Source: Corynebacterium sp. BD556 (GTDB lineage Bacteria > Actinomycetota > Actinomycetes > Mycobacteriales > Mycobacteriaceae). Taken from it: a DNA stretch of 64,000 nt. The position numbers were made by a program, and so were the translations under genes. The stretch is taken from positions 1,116,001-1,180,000 of the forward strand of contig NZ_CP141643.1 of the NCBI RefSeq assembly GCF_038452275.1, read 5' to 3'. The notes beneath the pieces are model-generated. The model was not told the DNA's origin and searched no databases. It saw only the letters and a program-made list of their open reading frames with translations. The stretch's first letter is position 1; each line of letters starts with the position of its first letter. Shown one piece after another: positions 1 to 9,488 of the stretch.

Positions 1-517
1 CACCTGGGGTTGGGTGGAGGAAATCTCCGGTAACTCCAAAGTGGTCAACCCCTTGTCGGGGCCTACCTTAGTGGCCGATATCCTGACTCCTTTCATCCAA
101 CTGTTCCAGGAGGATTTCCGCTACAACACCGCCCTGGCGCTGACCCGCACCGTCGGCAGCGTGTTCATGCTCGTCGGCCTGGTTGCGGTGTGGGTAGTTT
201 TCCGGCCACACGGCAGCGCAACGCAACGCCGTGCCATCATGGGCACCACGGCGGCCTACGCCGTCGCCTTTATCACCAACGCCGTGACCCTGCCGTGGTA
301 CTACGCCTCCATCATCACCTTGGCGGGCACGTTCAACCCGCCGCTGGGGGTGCAAAAACTCACCGTGGCGGGTTCCATCATCGTCGCTCTCGGCTTCATG
401 GGAAGCGGCAACCACCGCTTCTACGACATCTGGTTTGTGCTGCCCGCCATCGTTGTGGCGTGGGCCGCCGCCGAGTGGATCTACCCTAAAACGCCATGGC
501 CTGTGCGCGACGAATAA
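1..517 (+). CDS. mptA: C-terminal part of a polyprenyl-phosphate-mannose-dependent alpha-(1->6) mannosyltransferase (MptA-like), cut by the left edge
   Basis: The reading frame is open from the first bases to a stop at 515-517, so the true start lies outside the window. The visible part, about 170 residues, has several hydrophobic segments separated by short polar loops, as expected for the C-terminal membrane half of a GT-C glycosyltransferase. I assign MptA mainly from synteny: in mycobacteria and corynebacteria the mptA gene (Rv2174) lies beside the Rv2175c and pknL genes, as here. MptA elongates the alpha-1,6-mannan core of lipomannan outside the membrane, using decaprenyl-phosphate mannose. 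Its last 32 bases overlap the convergent gene 486-863. Family identity from this fragment alone would be weak. Confidence 0.6.
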   Translation, partial: TWGWVEEISGNSKVVNPLSGPTLVADILTPFIQLFQEDFRYNTALALTRTVGSVFMLVGLVAVWVVFRPHGSATQRRAIMGTTAAYAVAFITNAVTLPWYYASIITLAGTFNPPLGVQKLTVAGSIIVALGFMGSGNHRFYDIWFVLPAIVVAWAAAEWIYPKTPWPVRDE

Positions 518-863
518 CCTCGCGCGCGCCGTGGCCATGCAAAGCGTCTATCGGGCGGCCGGGCAGCGACTCGTCCGGGGTGTATAGGTAGGCGAGGATC
601 TCGTCGTCGTCGAAGCCGCCGTCGTGAAGCACCGTGATCGCACCGGCGATGAACTTGGACAGCTCAAAGTTGGCGTCGAGAAGCAGACGCGGAATCCGCT
701 TATCGTGGCCCCGACGAAACATCAACAGCTTGTGCGCCCCGACAAGATCATGCACGCGTGTCACGGGAACACCCAGGTAATCGGCAACCTCCGGCAAGGT
801 CAACAGGGTGTCGTCGGCAAGCAGTGCCTCAAGGTCAGGAGTGGAATTATCTGCGTTACTCAC
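486..863 (-). CDS. Rv2175c-like winged-helix DNA-binding protein
   Basis: This 125-residue protein has a helix-turn-helix of the excisionase/MerR-like kind near residues 20-50 (LTLPEVADYLGVPVTRVHDL) followed by a conserved C-terminal part. It matches the Rv2175c family, whose mycobacterial member binds DNA and is phosphorylated by the kinase PknL. The divergent neighbour here is a PknL orthologue, supporting that pairing. The GTG start at 863 lies exactly 7 nt after a -10-like TACACT (871-876, minus strand), so the message is probably leaderless. Its 3' end overlaps the mannosyltransferase gene. The DNA target and the phosphorylation are inferred from the mycobacterial protein. Confidence 0.85.
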   Translation of the reverse strand: MSNADNSTPDLEALLADDTLLTLPEVADYLGVPVTRVHDLVGAHKLLMFRRGHDKRIPRLLLDANFELSKFIAGAITVLHDGGFDDDEILAYLYTPDESLPGRPIDALHGHGAREVIRRAQAMAF

Positions 864-870
864 GCTGCGC

Positions 871-876
871 AGTGTA
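871..876 (-). promoter_or_regulatory. -10-like hexamer TACACT for a leaderless start
   Basis: TACACT reads toward the GTG at 863 with 7 nt between. In corynebacteria transcription starts about 6-7 nt after the -10 element, so the first transcribed base would be at or next to the start codon. Confidence 0.5.
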
Positions 877-907
877 CCCGCGTTGGCGGTGGCGAACGCC
901 CGTCGGC

Positions 908-913
908 CATACT
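908..913 (+). promoter_or_regulatory. -10-like hexamer CATACT for leaderless pknL
   Basis: CATACT ends 7 nt before the ATG at 921. No Shine-Dalgarno sequence precedes that ATG, so a leaderless transcript is likely. A GTG at 915 is in frame but lies too close to the hexamer. Confidence 0.4.
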
Positions 914-920
914 GGTGACC

Positions 921-2234
921 ATGGCACAGCTCGCAGTCGGCTCATACCTGGAAGACCGCTACGTGATCGACCGGCCGATCGCGCGCGGCGGCATGTCCAC
1001 GGTCTACCGCTGCGTAGACACTCGCCTCGACCGTGAAGTCGCCGCGAAAGTAATGGACGAACGCTATGTCCACGACCGCACCTTCCGCGAACGCTTCCGC
1101 CGCGAAGCGCTCGCCATGGCCAAACTCAACCACCCCAACCTGGTCAACGTTTACGACTTCTCCGCGGAAGGCGACAACCCGGCGCAGGTTTTTCTTATCA
1201 TGGAACTGATCACCGGCGGCACCCTGCGCGAACTGCTCGCCGAGCGGGGGCCCATGCCGCCGCACGCCGCGGCCGCCGTGATGCGCGCCGTGCTGACCGG
1301 TTTGAGCCTTGCCCACCGCCGCGGCATGGTCCACCGCGATATCAAACCGGACAACGTCTTGATCAACAGCGATCACTCCGTCAAACTCGCTGACTTCGGG
1401 CTTGTGCGCGCCGCCGCAGATTCCCCGCAGTCAACTGACCAGATCATCGGAACGGTGTCCTACTTATCGCCCGAGCAAGTCGACGGCTCATCGCTCACGC
1501 AGGCCTCCGACGTTTACTCCGCCGGCATCGTGCTTTTCGAACTGCTCACAGGCGAAACGCCTTTCTCCGGCGACACGCCGCTGGCCCACGCCTACGCGCG
1601 CCTCAATGAGGACGTTGCTTCGCCGTCTTCGAAAATTACGGGCGTGCCAAAGCTTTTCGACGAACTCGTGGCCACCGCCACCTCACGCCAGCCCCGGGAC
1701 CGCTTCCATGACGCCGGCGAGTTTCTCGCCGCGCTTGACGATGTCGCCCGCGAACTCGCGCTGCCCGACTACACCGTTCCGGTTCCCACTAACTCCGCCG
1801 CGAACCGTGCCGCCGCCCACCCGACGTCTGTGACGGCGGCCAGCGCAGCCAGTGCCCTCACTGAGGTTCAACCGGGGCGTGAGTTAGACCCTCAGCCGAT
1901 ACCGGAAACTCGTGTTTTTGAACAACGCCTCTTTCCCAACGTCACGCCAGCGCCAGAAACCGCTCTTGCCGGTGCGGAAACGGCGCCTGCGGCTGCTCCG
2001 GTTCCGCGTGTCGATGCTCCGTCTGCCCCCGCTGTCCGACAGCAACCAGATCCACCGGCACCTCGGCCCGTTAACCCGGTCACGAACCGTTCAGCGGCGG
2101 GGCTCGTTGTATTTTTGGTATTCGCTGGCTTATTTATCGTGGCTGTCCTTGTCGGTGCGTGGTGGTTTGGCTCCGGGATGTATGACACAACGCCGGAGCT
2201 CATCGCACCTATGCGTGCCGCGACGCCGCTATAG
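921..2234 (+). CDS. pknL: Membrane-anchored Ser/Thr protein kinase PknL
   Basis: The 437-residue protein opens with a Hanks-type kinase domain (about residues 10-275). It has the glycine loop ARGGMSTVY, the ATP-anchoring lysine in VAAKVM, the catalytic loop HRDIKPDN and DFG. A proline- and alanine-rich linker follows, then one membrane helix near residues 391-416 (AAGLVVFLVFAGLF) and a short outer tail without PASTA repeats, as in PknL. An upstream in-frame extension exists, but the kinase similarity begins right after the ATG at 921. PknL phosphorylates the Rv2175c-type regulator in mycobacteria, and that gene is divergent here. In corynebacteria PknL is one of four kinases linked to growth and division. 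Confidence 0.92.
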   Translation: MAQLAVGSYLEDRYVIDRPIARGGMSTVYRCVDTRLDREVAAKVMDERYVHDRTFRERFRREALAMAKLNHPNLVNVYDFSAEGDNPAQVFLIMELITGGTLRELLAERGPMPPHAAAAVMRAVLTGLSLAHRRGMVHRDIKPDNVLINSDHSVKLADFGLVRAAADSPQSTDQIIGTVSYLSPEQVDGSSLTQASDVYSAGIVLFELLTGETPFSGDTPLAHAYARLNEDVASPSSKITGVPKLFDELVATATSRQPRDRFHDAGEFLAALDDVARELALPDYTVPVPTNSAANRAAAHPTSVTAASAASALTEVQPGRELDPQPIPETRVFEQRLFPNVTPAPETALAGAETAPAAAPVPRVDAPSAPAVRQQPDPPAPRPVNPVTNRSAAGLVVFLVFAGLFIVAVLVGAWWFGSGMYDTTPELIAPMRAATPL

Positions 2235-2301
2235 ATGGCGGTTCTTTGGGGGCGGAAAAACCGCTGTGGTCGTGTCTTCGGCTCAAGGTGATTAAGCAGC
2301 A

Positions 2302-2329
2302 GTGCTCCCGGCGCTACCGCCGAGAGCAC
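2302..2329. terminator. Hairpin between convergent pknL and aroG
   Basis: GTGCTC pairs with GAGCAC and CGGCG with CGCCG around a short loop. It sits between the two convergent stop codons, so it may end transcription from both sides. The U-tract is poor, so termination efficiency is uncertain. A second short hairpin (GCGGTT/AACCGC, about 2239-2264) lies just upstream. Confidence 0.5.
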
Positions 2330-2343
2330 TTTCGCAAACGCCC

Positions 2344-3750
<1,407 letters not shown>

Positions 3751-3793
3751 TTATCGTGTCTCAGAACAGCCCTGTCCAAATTGGGCAAACTGA

Positions 3794-4315
3794 TCAGTTA
3801 ACTGGCGCAGTTACAGCCTGGCCGCCTCTGCCCAGCGGGAGAGCCCGGTGACAGATCCGAAACTTAGCCAAGTTGTGCTTCGCATCAACCAAGGCGTTGT
3901 GGTTTCCATCGGGAACGGCAGGCAGCTCCGGGGCACCGGCCATCTCCCAGTATTGCTTCAACTCGCGGGTAAAACGGGGTATCTCACGGGGAAGACCCGA
4001 CATGTCCCCCCACATTTGTGCGAGGACAACGTGGTCATAGGCACCCACCCAGGCCCAGAGTTCGGGCGGTGTGTCTGCGTATGTGAGAAAGCGAAACACT
4101 TCATCACGGATCGTGGGCGTCGCTTTCCACAGTTCGCTTCGCGGGTTGGGCAGCTTGTCCAACACGTGTTTGCGTACCCACTGGTTGGCGCGGGAGGCGT
4201 CGAAATCTGTAGACACCGCATAGTATTCGCGGCCATCTTCGGCCACGATGCCGATGGAAACAAGCTCGATGGTCGAGCCGTCCTCGATGAACTCGGTGTC
4301 GTAGAAGTAGCGCAC
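3794..4315 (-). CDS. Rv2179c-type 3'-5' exoribonuclease
   Basis: The 173-residue protein begins MRYFYDTEFIEDG. The DTEF carries the first acidic pair of a DEDD exonuclease, AYDHVVL a further Asp, and VDAKHN a late Asp, as in the RNase T-like family of Rv2179c. The mycobacterial enzyme degrades 3' overhangs of dsRNA and polyadenylated RNA. The start is a GTG that follows the TAA of the 60-residue upstream gene with no spacer (TAA at 4316-4318, GTG at 4315), which indicates translational coupling. It is the last gene of the leftward run that begins with the NlpC/P60 genes. Confidence 0.85.
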   Translation of the reverse strand: MRYFYDTEFIEDGSTIELVSIGIVAEDGREYYAVSTDFDASRANQWVRKHVLDKLPNPRSELWKATPTIRDEVFRFLTYADTPPELWAWVGAYDHVVLAQMWGDMSGLPREIPRFTRELKQYWEMAGAPELPAVPDGNHNALVDAKHNLAKFRICHRALPLGRGGQAVTAPVN

Positions 4316-4498
4316 TTAATCCACCTGTGATCCGTCATCGACGTGGCGTGGCCAAAACATCGTCACAACCACTCCAATCACTGCGAGTGGCCCAATGATC
4401 CCCACATGGAAATCAATCGCTGATGCAAAAGTAAAACCAATCAGCAAAAGACTGCTGATGACAATTCTGGTCGTGAGATCGCGGTCTAAGTTCAACAT
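4316..4498 (-). CDS. Small membrane protein, unknown function
   Basis: The 60-residue frame has a short charged N-terminus, two hydrophobic segments (about residues 12-28 and 32-49) and an acidic tail. I do not recognise a family. It is likely real because it fills the gap between plsC (6 bp upstream) and the exoribonuclease (immediately downstream) on the same strand with no free space. AGGA directly precedes the ATG, an unusually short spacing. It could be a two-helix membrane peptide co-expressed with the acyltransferase; the role is unknown. Confidence 0.6.
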   Translation of the reverse strand: MLNLDRDLTTRIVISSLLLIGFTFASAIDFHVGIIGPLAVIGVVVTMFWPRHVDDGSQVD

Positions 4499-4504
4499 TC
4501 CTCG

Positions 4505-5242
4505 CTAAAAATCCTTTGGCTCTGTACCTGCAGGGTAACCGAGCCCATCTTGGAGCGACTTTTTGACCTCCGTGGCGTACACATCCACGTATTCGTAGCC
4601 GCTTAGCTCCACAATTTTGCCCATCACATAATCGACGAATGGGCGCGCCACCTCCCGCGAGTCCGGGTCGTAGCCGTTTTCGCTGGCCCAGGCGTGCGGG
4701 TTGATCGGGTCACCGATTTTCATGCGGACCTTCACCGGGCGTGGAATGAAGGTGCCAATCGGGTTCGCTTTGCGCGTCTCAAGCATGGCCACCGGGTAGA
4801 CGTCTACCCCAGAGTCCATGGCGATACGGGCAATGCCGGTGCGCCCTTTGTAGATACGACCGTCCGGAGAGCGGGTGCCCTCGGGATAAATGGCGAAGAT
4901 CTCACCTGCGCTGAGCACTTCCTTAGCTGCGGCGGCGACGGCGTTGCCGGCGCCCTCCTCCCCCCGAAACACCGGGATCTGGCCCGCCGAGGAGAAGAAA
5001 AACTTCTTCACGCGCCCTTTGAAGCCCGGTTCGGTGAAGTATTCGCTTTTCGCCGGGAAGGTCAACTGCCGCTTCAACCTGAGCGGCAGGTAGAAGGAAT
5101 CTAAGACTGCCTGATGGTTGGAGGCGAGGATGGCGGGTCCCTCTTTCGGGATCTTTTTCGCACCTTCGATACTAGGCCTGTTCCACAGAAACAGGGGCGG
5201 GCCGATAGTTGCTTTGAAGACGGTGTACCAGGTGTTCGTCAT
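4505..5242 (-). CDS. plsC: 1-acyl-sn-glycerol-3-phosphate acyltransferase (PlsC family)
   Basis: The 245-residue protein has the PlsC signature: block I with the catalytic His-Asp as NHQAVLDSFYLP, block II around FPAKSEYF, block III YPEGTRSPDG and a later VYPVAML motif. It should transfer an acyl chain to lysophosphatidic acid at the membrane. I place the start at the ATG at 5242, not the upstream in-frame codon at 5266. This ATG has AAAGG five bases upstream and starts MTNTWYTVFK, and it removes an overlap with glk. It lies between glk and a small membrane protein gene in the leftward operon. Which acceptor it uses (PA or PIM synthesis) cannot be told. Confidence 0.88.
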   Translation of the reverse strand: MTNTWYTVFKATIGPPLFLWNRPSIEGAKKIPKEGPAILASNHQAVLDSFYLPLRLKRQLTFPAKSEYFTEPGFKGRVKKFFFSSAGQIPVFRGEEGAGNAVAAAAKEVLSAGEIFAIYPEGTRSPDGRIYKGRTGIARIAMDSGVDVYPVAMLETRKANPIGTFIPRPVKVRMKIGDPINPHAWASENGYDPDSREVARPFVDYVMGKIVELSGYEYVDVYATEVKKSLQDGLGYPAGTEPKDF

Positions 5243-5258
5243 TGTTGCCTTTCCGTTT

Positions 5259-6251
5259 TCACGCATCCCGGCGGGCCAAGTCAGCGACCCCGATCATACC
5301 TGCCTCGGGCCCGAGTTCCGCTGTTGTCACCTTGGGCAGCGGCCGGTAGCCGGCGCCGACGATGCCAGCGGCCATCTCGTCGCGGGCGGTGTCAAGAAAT
5401 AGGTCGGCGTCCGCGCTGACCCCTCCCCCAAGCACGATCAGTTCGGGGTCGAGGATATCCGCCACCATGGACAGGCCGTGGCCGAGCCAGTGGGCGAACC
5501 TTTCTATAGTCGCCTGCCCGAGCGCATCGCCGGCGCGGGCGGCGGCCATGATGTCGTGGCCGTCGGCACGCTTGTCGACGACCTTTCGATACAGCCCACA
5601 TTTTTTGAAGCTGCCCTGCCCGGCGACCTCAACGGCTGTATCCACCAACGCCGTTCCGGAAGCGTAGCGCTCCAGGCACCCCTTTTTGCCGCAGGAGCAC
5701 ACCCGGCCATCTGGCACGACGACGATGTGCCCAAACTCGGGTGCGGTTCCGAAGGCCCCGCGGTAAATCTCGCCGTTGTGCATCAAGGTGGCGCCGATGC
5801 CGGTGCCGACGGCGAAGAAAACCCATGTGTGCGCGTTGCGGGCGGCGCCGTAGGTGTACTCGCCCCATGCAGCGGAGTTCGCGTCGTGTTCGAGGCGCAC
5901 CGGCAGGCCTAGCTTCTTTTCCAAAAGGGCTTTGACGGCAGCGTCGTCGCGCCACGGCAGGTGCGGAGCGAAGCGGACGGTTTCGCACGACGGGTCGAGA
6001 AAACCCGCGATGGCTAGCCCCACTGCCACAATGTTGTGGCGTTGGCGGTAGTCCTCCACAATGTCGCAGATCAACTGGGTTAGTTCATCAGCCGAGTGCG
6101 GTGTGCGTGTGGAGCACCAGTCGACGATGCCGCCGTCGTCCGCGACGAGCGCGGCACGCACGTTGGTTCCGCCGATGTCGAAGCCTACCGTGAGCGCGCT
6201 TGACGACGCTGGCTTCGGCGAACCGTGCGGGTGGCGGGACTTTTCAGGCAT
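5259..6251 (-). CDS. glk: ROK-family glucokinase
   Basis: The protein, about 330 residues, has the ROK phosphate-binding motif FDIGGTNVRAAL near the N-terminus, the substrate motif LEHDANSAAWGE with the catalytic Asp, and the zinc-binding CSCGKKGCLE. These mark an ATP-dependent glucokinase that makes glucose 6-phosphate in the cytosol. The start could be TTG at 6260 or ATG at 6251. I prefer ATG, nine bases downstream; neither has a strong ribosome-binding site. The gene lies directly after pimB in the same leftward operon, as in other corynebacteria. Confidence 0.9.
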   Translation of the reverse strand: MPEKSRHPHGSPKPASSSALTVGFDIGGTNVRAALVADDGGIVDWCSTRTPHSADELTQLICDIVEDYRQRHNIVAVGLAIAGFLDPSCETVRFAPHLPWRDDAAVKALLEKKLGLPVRLEHDANSAAWGEYTYGAARNAHTWVFFAVGTGIGATLMHNGEIYRGAFGTAPEFGHIVVVPDGRVCSCGKKGCLERYASGTALVDTAVEVAGQGSFKKCGLYRKVVDKRADGHDIMAAARAGDALGQATIERFAHWLGHGLSMVADILDPELIVLGGGVSADADLFLDTARDEMAAGIVGAGYRPLPKVTTAELGPEAGMIGVADLARRDA

Positions 6252-6262
6252 AGCAGCCAATT

Positions 6263-7402
6263 CTAACCCTGTGGGAAAAGCGTCCAGTACAGGCGGTCGC
6301 CCAGTTCCTCCCAGCTATAGTTCTCTTGCACGAACTCTCTCGCCGTGGTTGACATCTCGGCGCGGGCTCGCGGGTTGGAAAGAAGGGAAATGAGTCCTTC
6401 TTCCACGGCGCGCGTGTTGCGTCCCGCTACCACGATTCCCGCTCCGGCTCCGACGGCTTCGGGCGCGCCGCCAGAATCCCCGGCGATGACCGGAACGCCG
6501 CAGGCCTGCGCCTCGAGGTAAACAATGCCCAACCCTTCGACGTCGAGGCCAGCCCCGCGGGTGCGCGCTGGCATCGCAAAAACATCGGCAGCAGCGATCG
6601 TTTCTCGCAGCGCAGTGCGCGACACTCTACCCGTGAAACTGACGGCACCGGAAAGGCCGCTGGCCATCGCGCGGAGGGTGCGCTCGTACGGCCCGGAACC
6701 CACGATGACGAGGCGGGTGTCAGGGACGGCAGCGCGGACGTCGCCAAGCGTGCGAATGAGTGTGTCCTGGCCTTTACGCGGCACCAGGCGTGAAGCGCAG
6801 ACTATCAGCGGCGCCTGCCCCACCCCCAGTCGTGCGCGGGTGCTCTCAACCTCCGCTGGTGGAGCAGGGCGAAAGAACTGGCAGTCGACGCCGGAGGGAA
6901 GCTTGACGTAGTTGGGGTGGGCCCCAAAGGCCGAGCGAAACCTGTTGAGGGTGTATTCAGATATGTAAGTTATCGCATCGCAGCTATTGCCGATGCGCCG
7001 CAGCACTTGCCGCGCGCCCGGAATCATCGACCACCCCACTTCGTGCCCGTGAGTGGAAGCGACCACCCGACGCGCTCCAGCCTCCCGTGCCGCGGAGCCC
7101 ATCAACGCCAGCGGTGCCGCCGCCCCGAACCACACACATTCAACATTGTGGTCGCGGATCAGCCGCTGCATGTGTTGGCGTACGGCCAACGTGGGCAGCA
7201 AAGTTTTCTCCGGCCTGCGTACCACCCGAAAAGGCACCTGGCTGTCTTCCGCACGCGCCTGCGCTTCGTTTTGGATAGAGGTCAGCACGATGAGCTTCTC
7301 CGGGTCAATGCGGCGCACCAGTTCGGTGCAGAAGTCGCGCAGATACGACTGAATCCCGCCCACTGTGGGCGGGAAGTCATTGCTGACAAGAAGGACCGTC
7401 AT
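6263..7402 (-). CDS. pimB: GDP-mannose-dependent alpha-(1->6) phosphatidylinositol monomannoside mannosyltransferase
   Basis: The 379-residue protein has the GT-B/GT4 architecture. The N-terminal half begins MTVLLVSNDFPPTVGGIQSYL, with the GGI donor-loop motif. The C-terminal half has ASRLVPRKGQDTL and a nucleotide-sugar site with EAQACGVPVIAGDSGG and EX7E-type residues. It corresponds to corynebacterial PimB', which adds the second mannose to PIM1 on the inner membrane face. It starts 12 bp after the NlpC/P60 gene and ends just before glk, consistent with a shared envelope operon. Confidence 0.9.
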   Translation of the reverse strand: MTVLLVSNDFPPTVGGIQSYLRDFCTELVRRIDPEKLIVLTSIQNEAQARAEDSQVPFRVVRRPEKTLLPTLAVRQHMQRLIRDHNVECVWFGAAAPLALMGSAAREAGARRVVASTHGHEVGWSMIPGARQVLRRIGNSCDAITYISEYTLNRFRSAFGAHPNYVKLPSGVDCQFFRPAPPAEVESTRARLGVGQAPLIVCASRLVPRKGQDTLIRTLGDVRAAVPDTRLVIVGSGPYERTLRAMASGLSGAVSFTGRVSRTALRETIAAADVFAMPARTRGAGLDVEGLGIVYLEAQACGVPVIAGDSGGAPEAVGAGAGIVVAGRNTRAVEEGLISLLSNPRARAEMSTTAREFVQENYSWEELGDRLYWTLFPQG

Positions 7403-7414
7403 GCGGTTGGGGCT

Positions 7415-8464
7415 TTAATAGCGCACCGCACCTTGAATAGGCATCGAGTTGACGCTGACAACCTGAACCGGGATGCCGTAGTCGGAGGCGTGCACGACCT
7501 GGCCGTTGCCGATATACATCCCGACGTGTGTCACGCCCGGGTAGTAACCGACGATGTCGCCGGGCTGCAGCTCGGAAATAGCAACCGGGGTGCCGCCTGC
7601 AAGCTGCGCCTGGGAGGTGCGCGGGATGGCCTTTCCGTTTTGCCCGTAGGCCCACACCATCAGCCCGGAGCAGTCGAAGGCGTGCGGGCCCGCAGCACCC
7701 CAGCCGTAGGGTTTGCCGAGCTGGGCCATGGCGGCGCCGACGACTCCGGCACCAGCTCCAGACAGCAGGGCCTGCGGGAAAGCAATCGGGTTGCCCTTGG
7801 CAATCCAGCGGCTGCGTTGCTCGGGAGTCATGCCGTCGACGCGCTGGACGAGATCGGAAATACGCTCGTCGAGGTCGCTGCGTTCACGCTCTAGTTTGGC
7901 GCGTTTGGAGTCCAGGCGGTTGCGCTGGAATTGGGCTTGCGCCACGGCAATGTTGGCCTCGTTGGCACGCGCGGCCGCTTCGTTATTGGCTTCTTGCAGT
8001 TCCGCGACCGCTTGGCTGGCCTTGCGGTTCATGGCACTGAGGTAGGCGGCGCGGTCGATGAGCGATTGCGGGTTTTGCGCACCCAGGCTTGTCAAAATCA
8101 CATCGGAGCGCGAATTGCGATTCTGGGAGGCCGCAAGCTTATCGACGCCCTCCTGCTCCAACGCACTGGCTTCCTGCGCACGCTGCGCTTCGGCGCGGGC
8201 GTGAACCACACGAGCGCGAAGGTCCTCCAGGTATTGCTCGGCGGCGGCGATTTCGTCCTCGGTCTGTTTGATTTCCTCGTTTTTGCCGGTCGCCTCGTGC
8301 GAAAGTGAGTCCATTTCCTGGATCATGTCGTCTATCTCGTCGGCTTGAGCAGCGGACCCGCCAACAGCGACAGCGACTGAGGTCATGGCGATGGCACTGC
8401 TCATCGCAGCGGAAATGGTGCGGCGGGTTACTGTGCCACGGGTGGCGAGGGAATGTTTGCCCAC
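7415..8464 (-). CDS. Secreted NlpC/P60 peptidoglycan endopeptidase with N-terminal coiled coil
   Basis: After a signal peptide (RRTISAAMSSAIAMTSVAVAVGGSAAQA) comes a long coiled-coil region (about residues 45-220, rich in Glu, Ala and Gln). A C-terminal NlpC/P60 domain follows with catalytic Cys in FDCSGLMVWAY and His in THVGMYIGNG. This is RipA/cg2402-type architecture; such enzymes cut D-Glu-mDAP stem peptides during daughter-cell separation. I choose the GTG at 8464, which gives MGKHSLATRG resembling the sister protein and has AGAGGA upstream. An ATG at 8482 is possible but has no ribosome-binding site. It is separated by a terminator from the sister hydrolase gene. Confidence 0.85.
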   Translation of the reverse strand: MGKHSLATRGTVTRRTISAAMSSAIAMTSVAVAVGGSAAQADEIDDMIQEMDSLSHEATGKNEEIKQTEDEIAAAEQYLEDLRARVVHARAEAQRAQEASALEQEGVDKLAASQNRNSRSDVILTSLGAQNPQSLIDRAAYLSAMNRKASQAVAELQEANNEAAARANEANIAVAQAQFQRNRLDSKRAKLERERSDLDERISDLVQRVDGMTPEQRSRWIAKGNPIAFPQALLSGAGAGVVGAAMAQLGKPYGWGAAGPHAFDCSGLMVWAYGQNGKAIPRTSQAQLAGGTPVAISELQPGDIVGYYPGVTHVGMYIGNGQVVHASDYGIPVQVVSVNSMPIQGAVRY

Positions 8465-8565
8465 GAAGTCCTCTTTCGACATTGAGCTGTTGTGCCACGT
8501 GCGGAAAAGACAACACGAAAATTACAAAACTGTTACATAACTATAGCGCATCCTTGCCCGTAATC

Positions 8566-8604
8566 AAGAAAACCCGCCTCCCCGGCTAGTGCGGGAGGCG
8601 GGTT
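8566..8604 (-). terminator. Rho-independent terminator after the 218-residue NlpC/P60 gene
   Basis: A 12-bp perfect stem (AACCCGCCTCCC with GGGAGGCGGGTT) around a 10-nt loop lies right after the stop at 8617 and ends in TTTTC on the minus strand. Confidence 0.8.
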
Positions 8605-8616
8605 TATGCTGCCCGA

Positions 8617-9273
8617 TTAGAAACGGACGGCAGAGTGAACCGGCATCATGTGCAGCGGACGCTCGCCGACCGGGGTACCGGAGTTCAAAGCGTCGATGAT
8701 GGTGCCGTTGCCCGTGTAGATACCCACGTGGGAGGCGCCACCGTAGTAGGCAATGATGTCGCCCGGCTGCAATTGGTCGAGCGGCACTCGCTTGCCGCCA
8801 CCGGCCTGCGCCTGGGAGGTACGGGGAATGGATTTGCCGGCCTGGGCGTAGACCCAGGAGGTGAAGCCAGAGCAGTCAAAGACGTTCGGGCCTGCGGCGC
8901 CGTAGACGTAGCCGGCGCCCATCTTGGTGCGGGCAATTTCAACAATGCGCTCGCCCTCGGTTTTGGCGGGAGCAGGGGCAGGTGCCGGAGCCGTCGGAGC
9001 GGCGTCGCCCACCGGGGCGTTGTAATTGGCGGCTTGCTGGCCCTGAACGTTATTGAGCGCCGGAATCCAATCGGCAGCGCCCGGGATGTTCTCAATACCG
9101 GGGATCTTCTCAATGTTCGGAATGTCAATGGAAGCCGGAATTGGGCTATTCGGAACGCGGACCTCTGCGGCGCTGGCGGTCGTCGGCGCGATGAGAGCGG
9201 CGCCTGCAGCTACTGCGGTAGCGGCAGCGACGTTGCGGGCAGTGCTGTTGTTTTGTCGACGGTGCTTAGCCAC
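8617..9273 (-). CDS. Secreted NlpC/P60 endopeptidase under c-di-AMP riboswitch control
   Basis: The 218-residue protein has a signal peptide (residues 1-36, ending TASA), a Pro- and Ala-rich linker and a C-terminal NlpC/P60 domain with Cys in FDCSGFTSWVY and His in SHVGIYTGNG. It lacks the coiled coil of its neighbour. It corresponds to the corynebacterial nlpC/cg2401-2402 pair of cell-wall hydrolases. The GTG start at 9273 has GGAGA about eight bases upstream. The leader carries a ydaO-type c-di-AMP riboswitch and, farther up, a GlxR-type palindrome, so hydrolase output is likely set by two nucleotide second messengers. Confidence 0.9.
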   Translation of the reverse strand: MAKHRRQNNSTARNVAAATAVAAGAALIAPTTASAAEVRVPNSPIPASIDIPNIEKIPGIENIPGAADWIPALNNVQGQQAANYNAPVGDAAPTAPAPAPAPAKTEGERIVEIARTKMGAGYVYGAAGPNVFDCSGFTSWVYAQAGKSIPRTSQAQAGGGKRVPLDQLQPGDIIAYYGGASHVGIYTGNGTIIDALNSGTPVGERPLHMMPVHSAVRF

Positions 9274-9300
9274 GAATTAAGTCTCCATATCATCTCTATT

Positions 9301-9450
9301 GCCTACCGGGTTAGCTGTCGGGTTCGGCCTGAGAAATAGCCTTGCCACGCTCCGCGCCGACAACGATCGGTGCCCTTGCGCGCTTTCACCCCAGGAGTGC
9401 TGTGGGTCCCCGGCTCCCCTTTCGTGCCGTGAGGTTCACGACCATCCGGG
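9301..9450 (-). ncRNA. ydaO/yuaA-type cyclic di-AMP riboswitch (edges approximate)
   Basis: On the minus strand the leader contains the conserved actinobacterial ydaO blocks in order: AGGGGAGCCGGGGACCCAC, then GGGGTGAA, then CCGAACCCGACAGCTAACCC with GGTAGGC at the 3' end (9301). A 5' GCCGAG can pair with the 3' GGTAGGC to close the aptamer. It ends 27 nt before the GTG of the secreted NlpC/P60 gene. This is the standard context of this riboswitch in Actinobacteria, where c-di-AMP turns down wall hydrolase expression. The expression platform is short, so control of ribosome access is possible. Confidence 0.85.
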
Positions 9451-9458
9451 GGACTCGG

Positions 9459-9488
9459 CATATATGTTCTTATGCTTCTTGCTTCCAA
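9459..9488 (-). promoter_or_regulatory. Candidate promoter of the riboswitch-nlpC transcript
   Basis: TTGGAA (9483-9488) and TATATG (9459-9464) are spaced by 18 nt on the minus strand, just upstream of the aptamer. A start 7 nt downstream would trim the outermost aptamer bases, so a second upstream promoter is possible. Confidence 0.45.
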
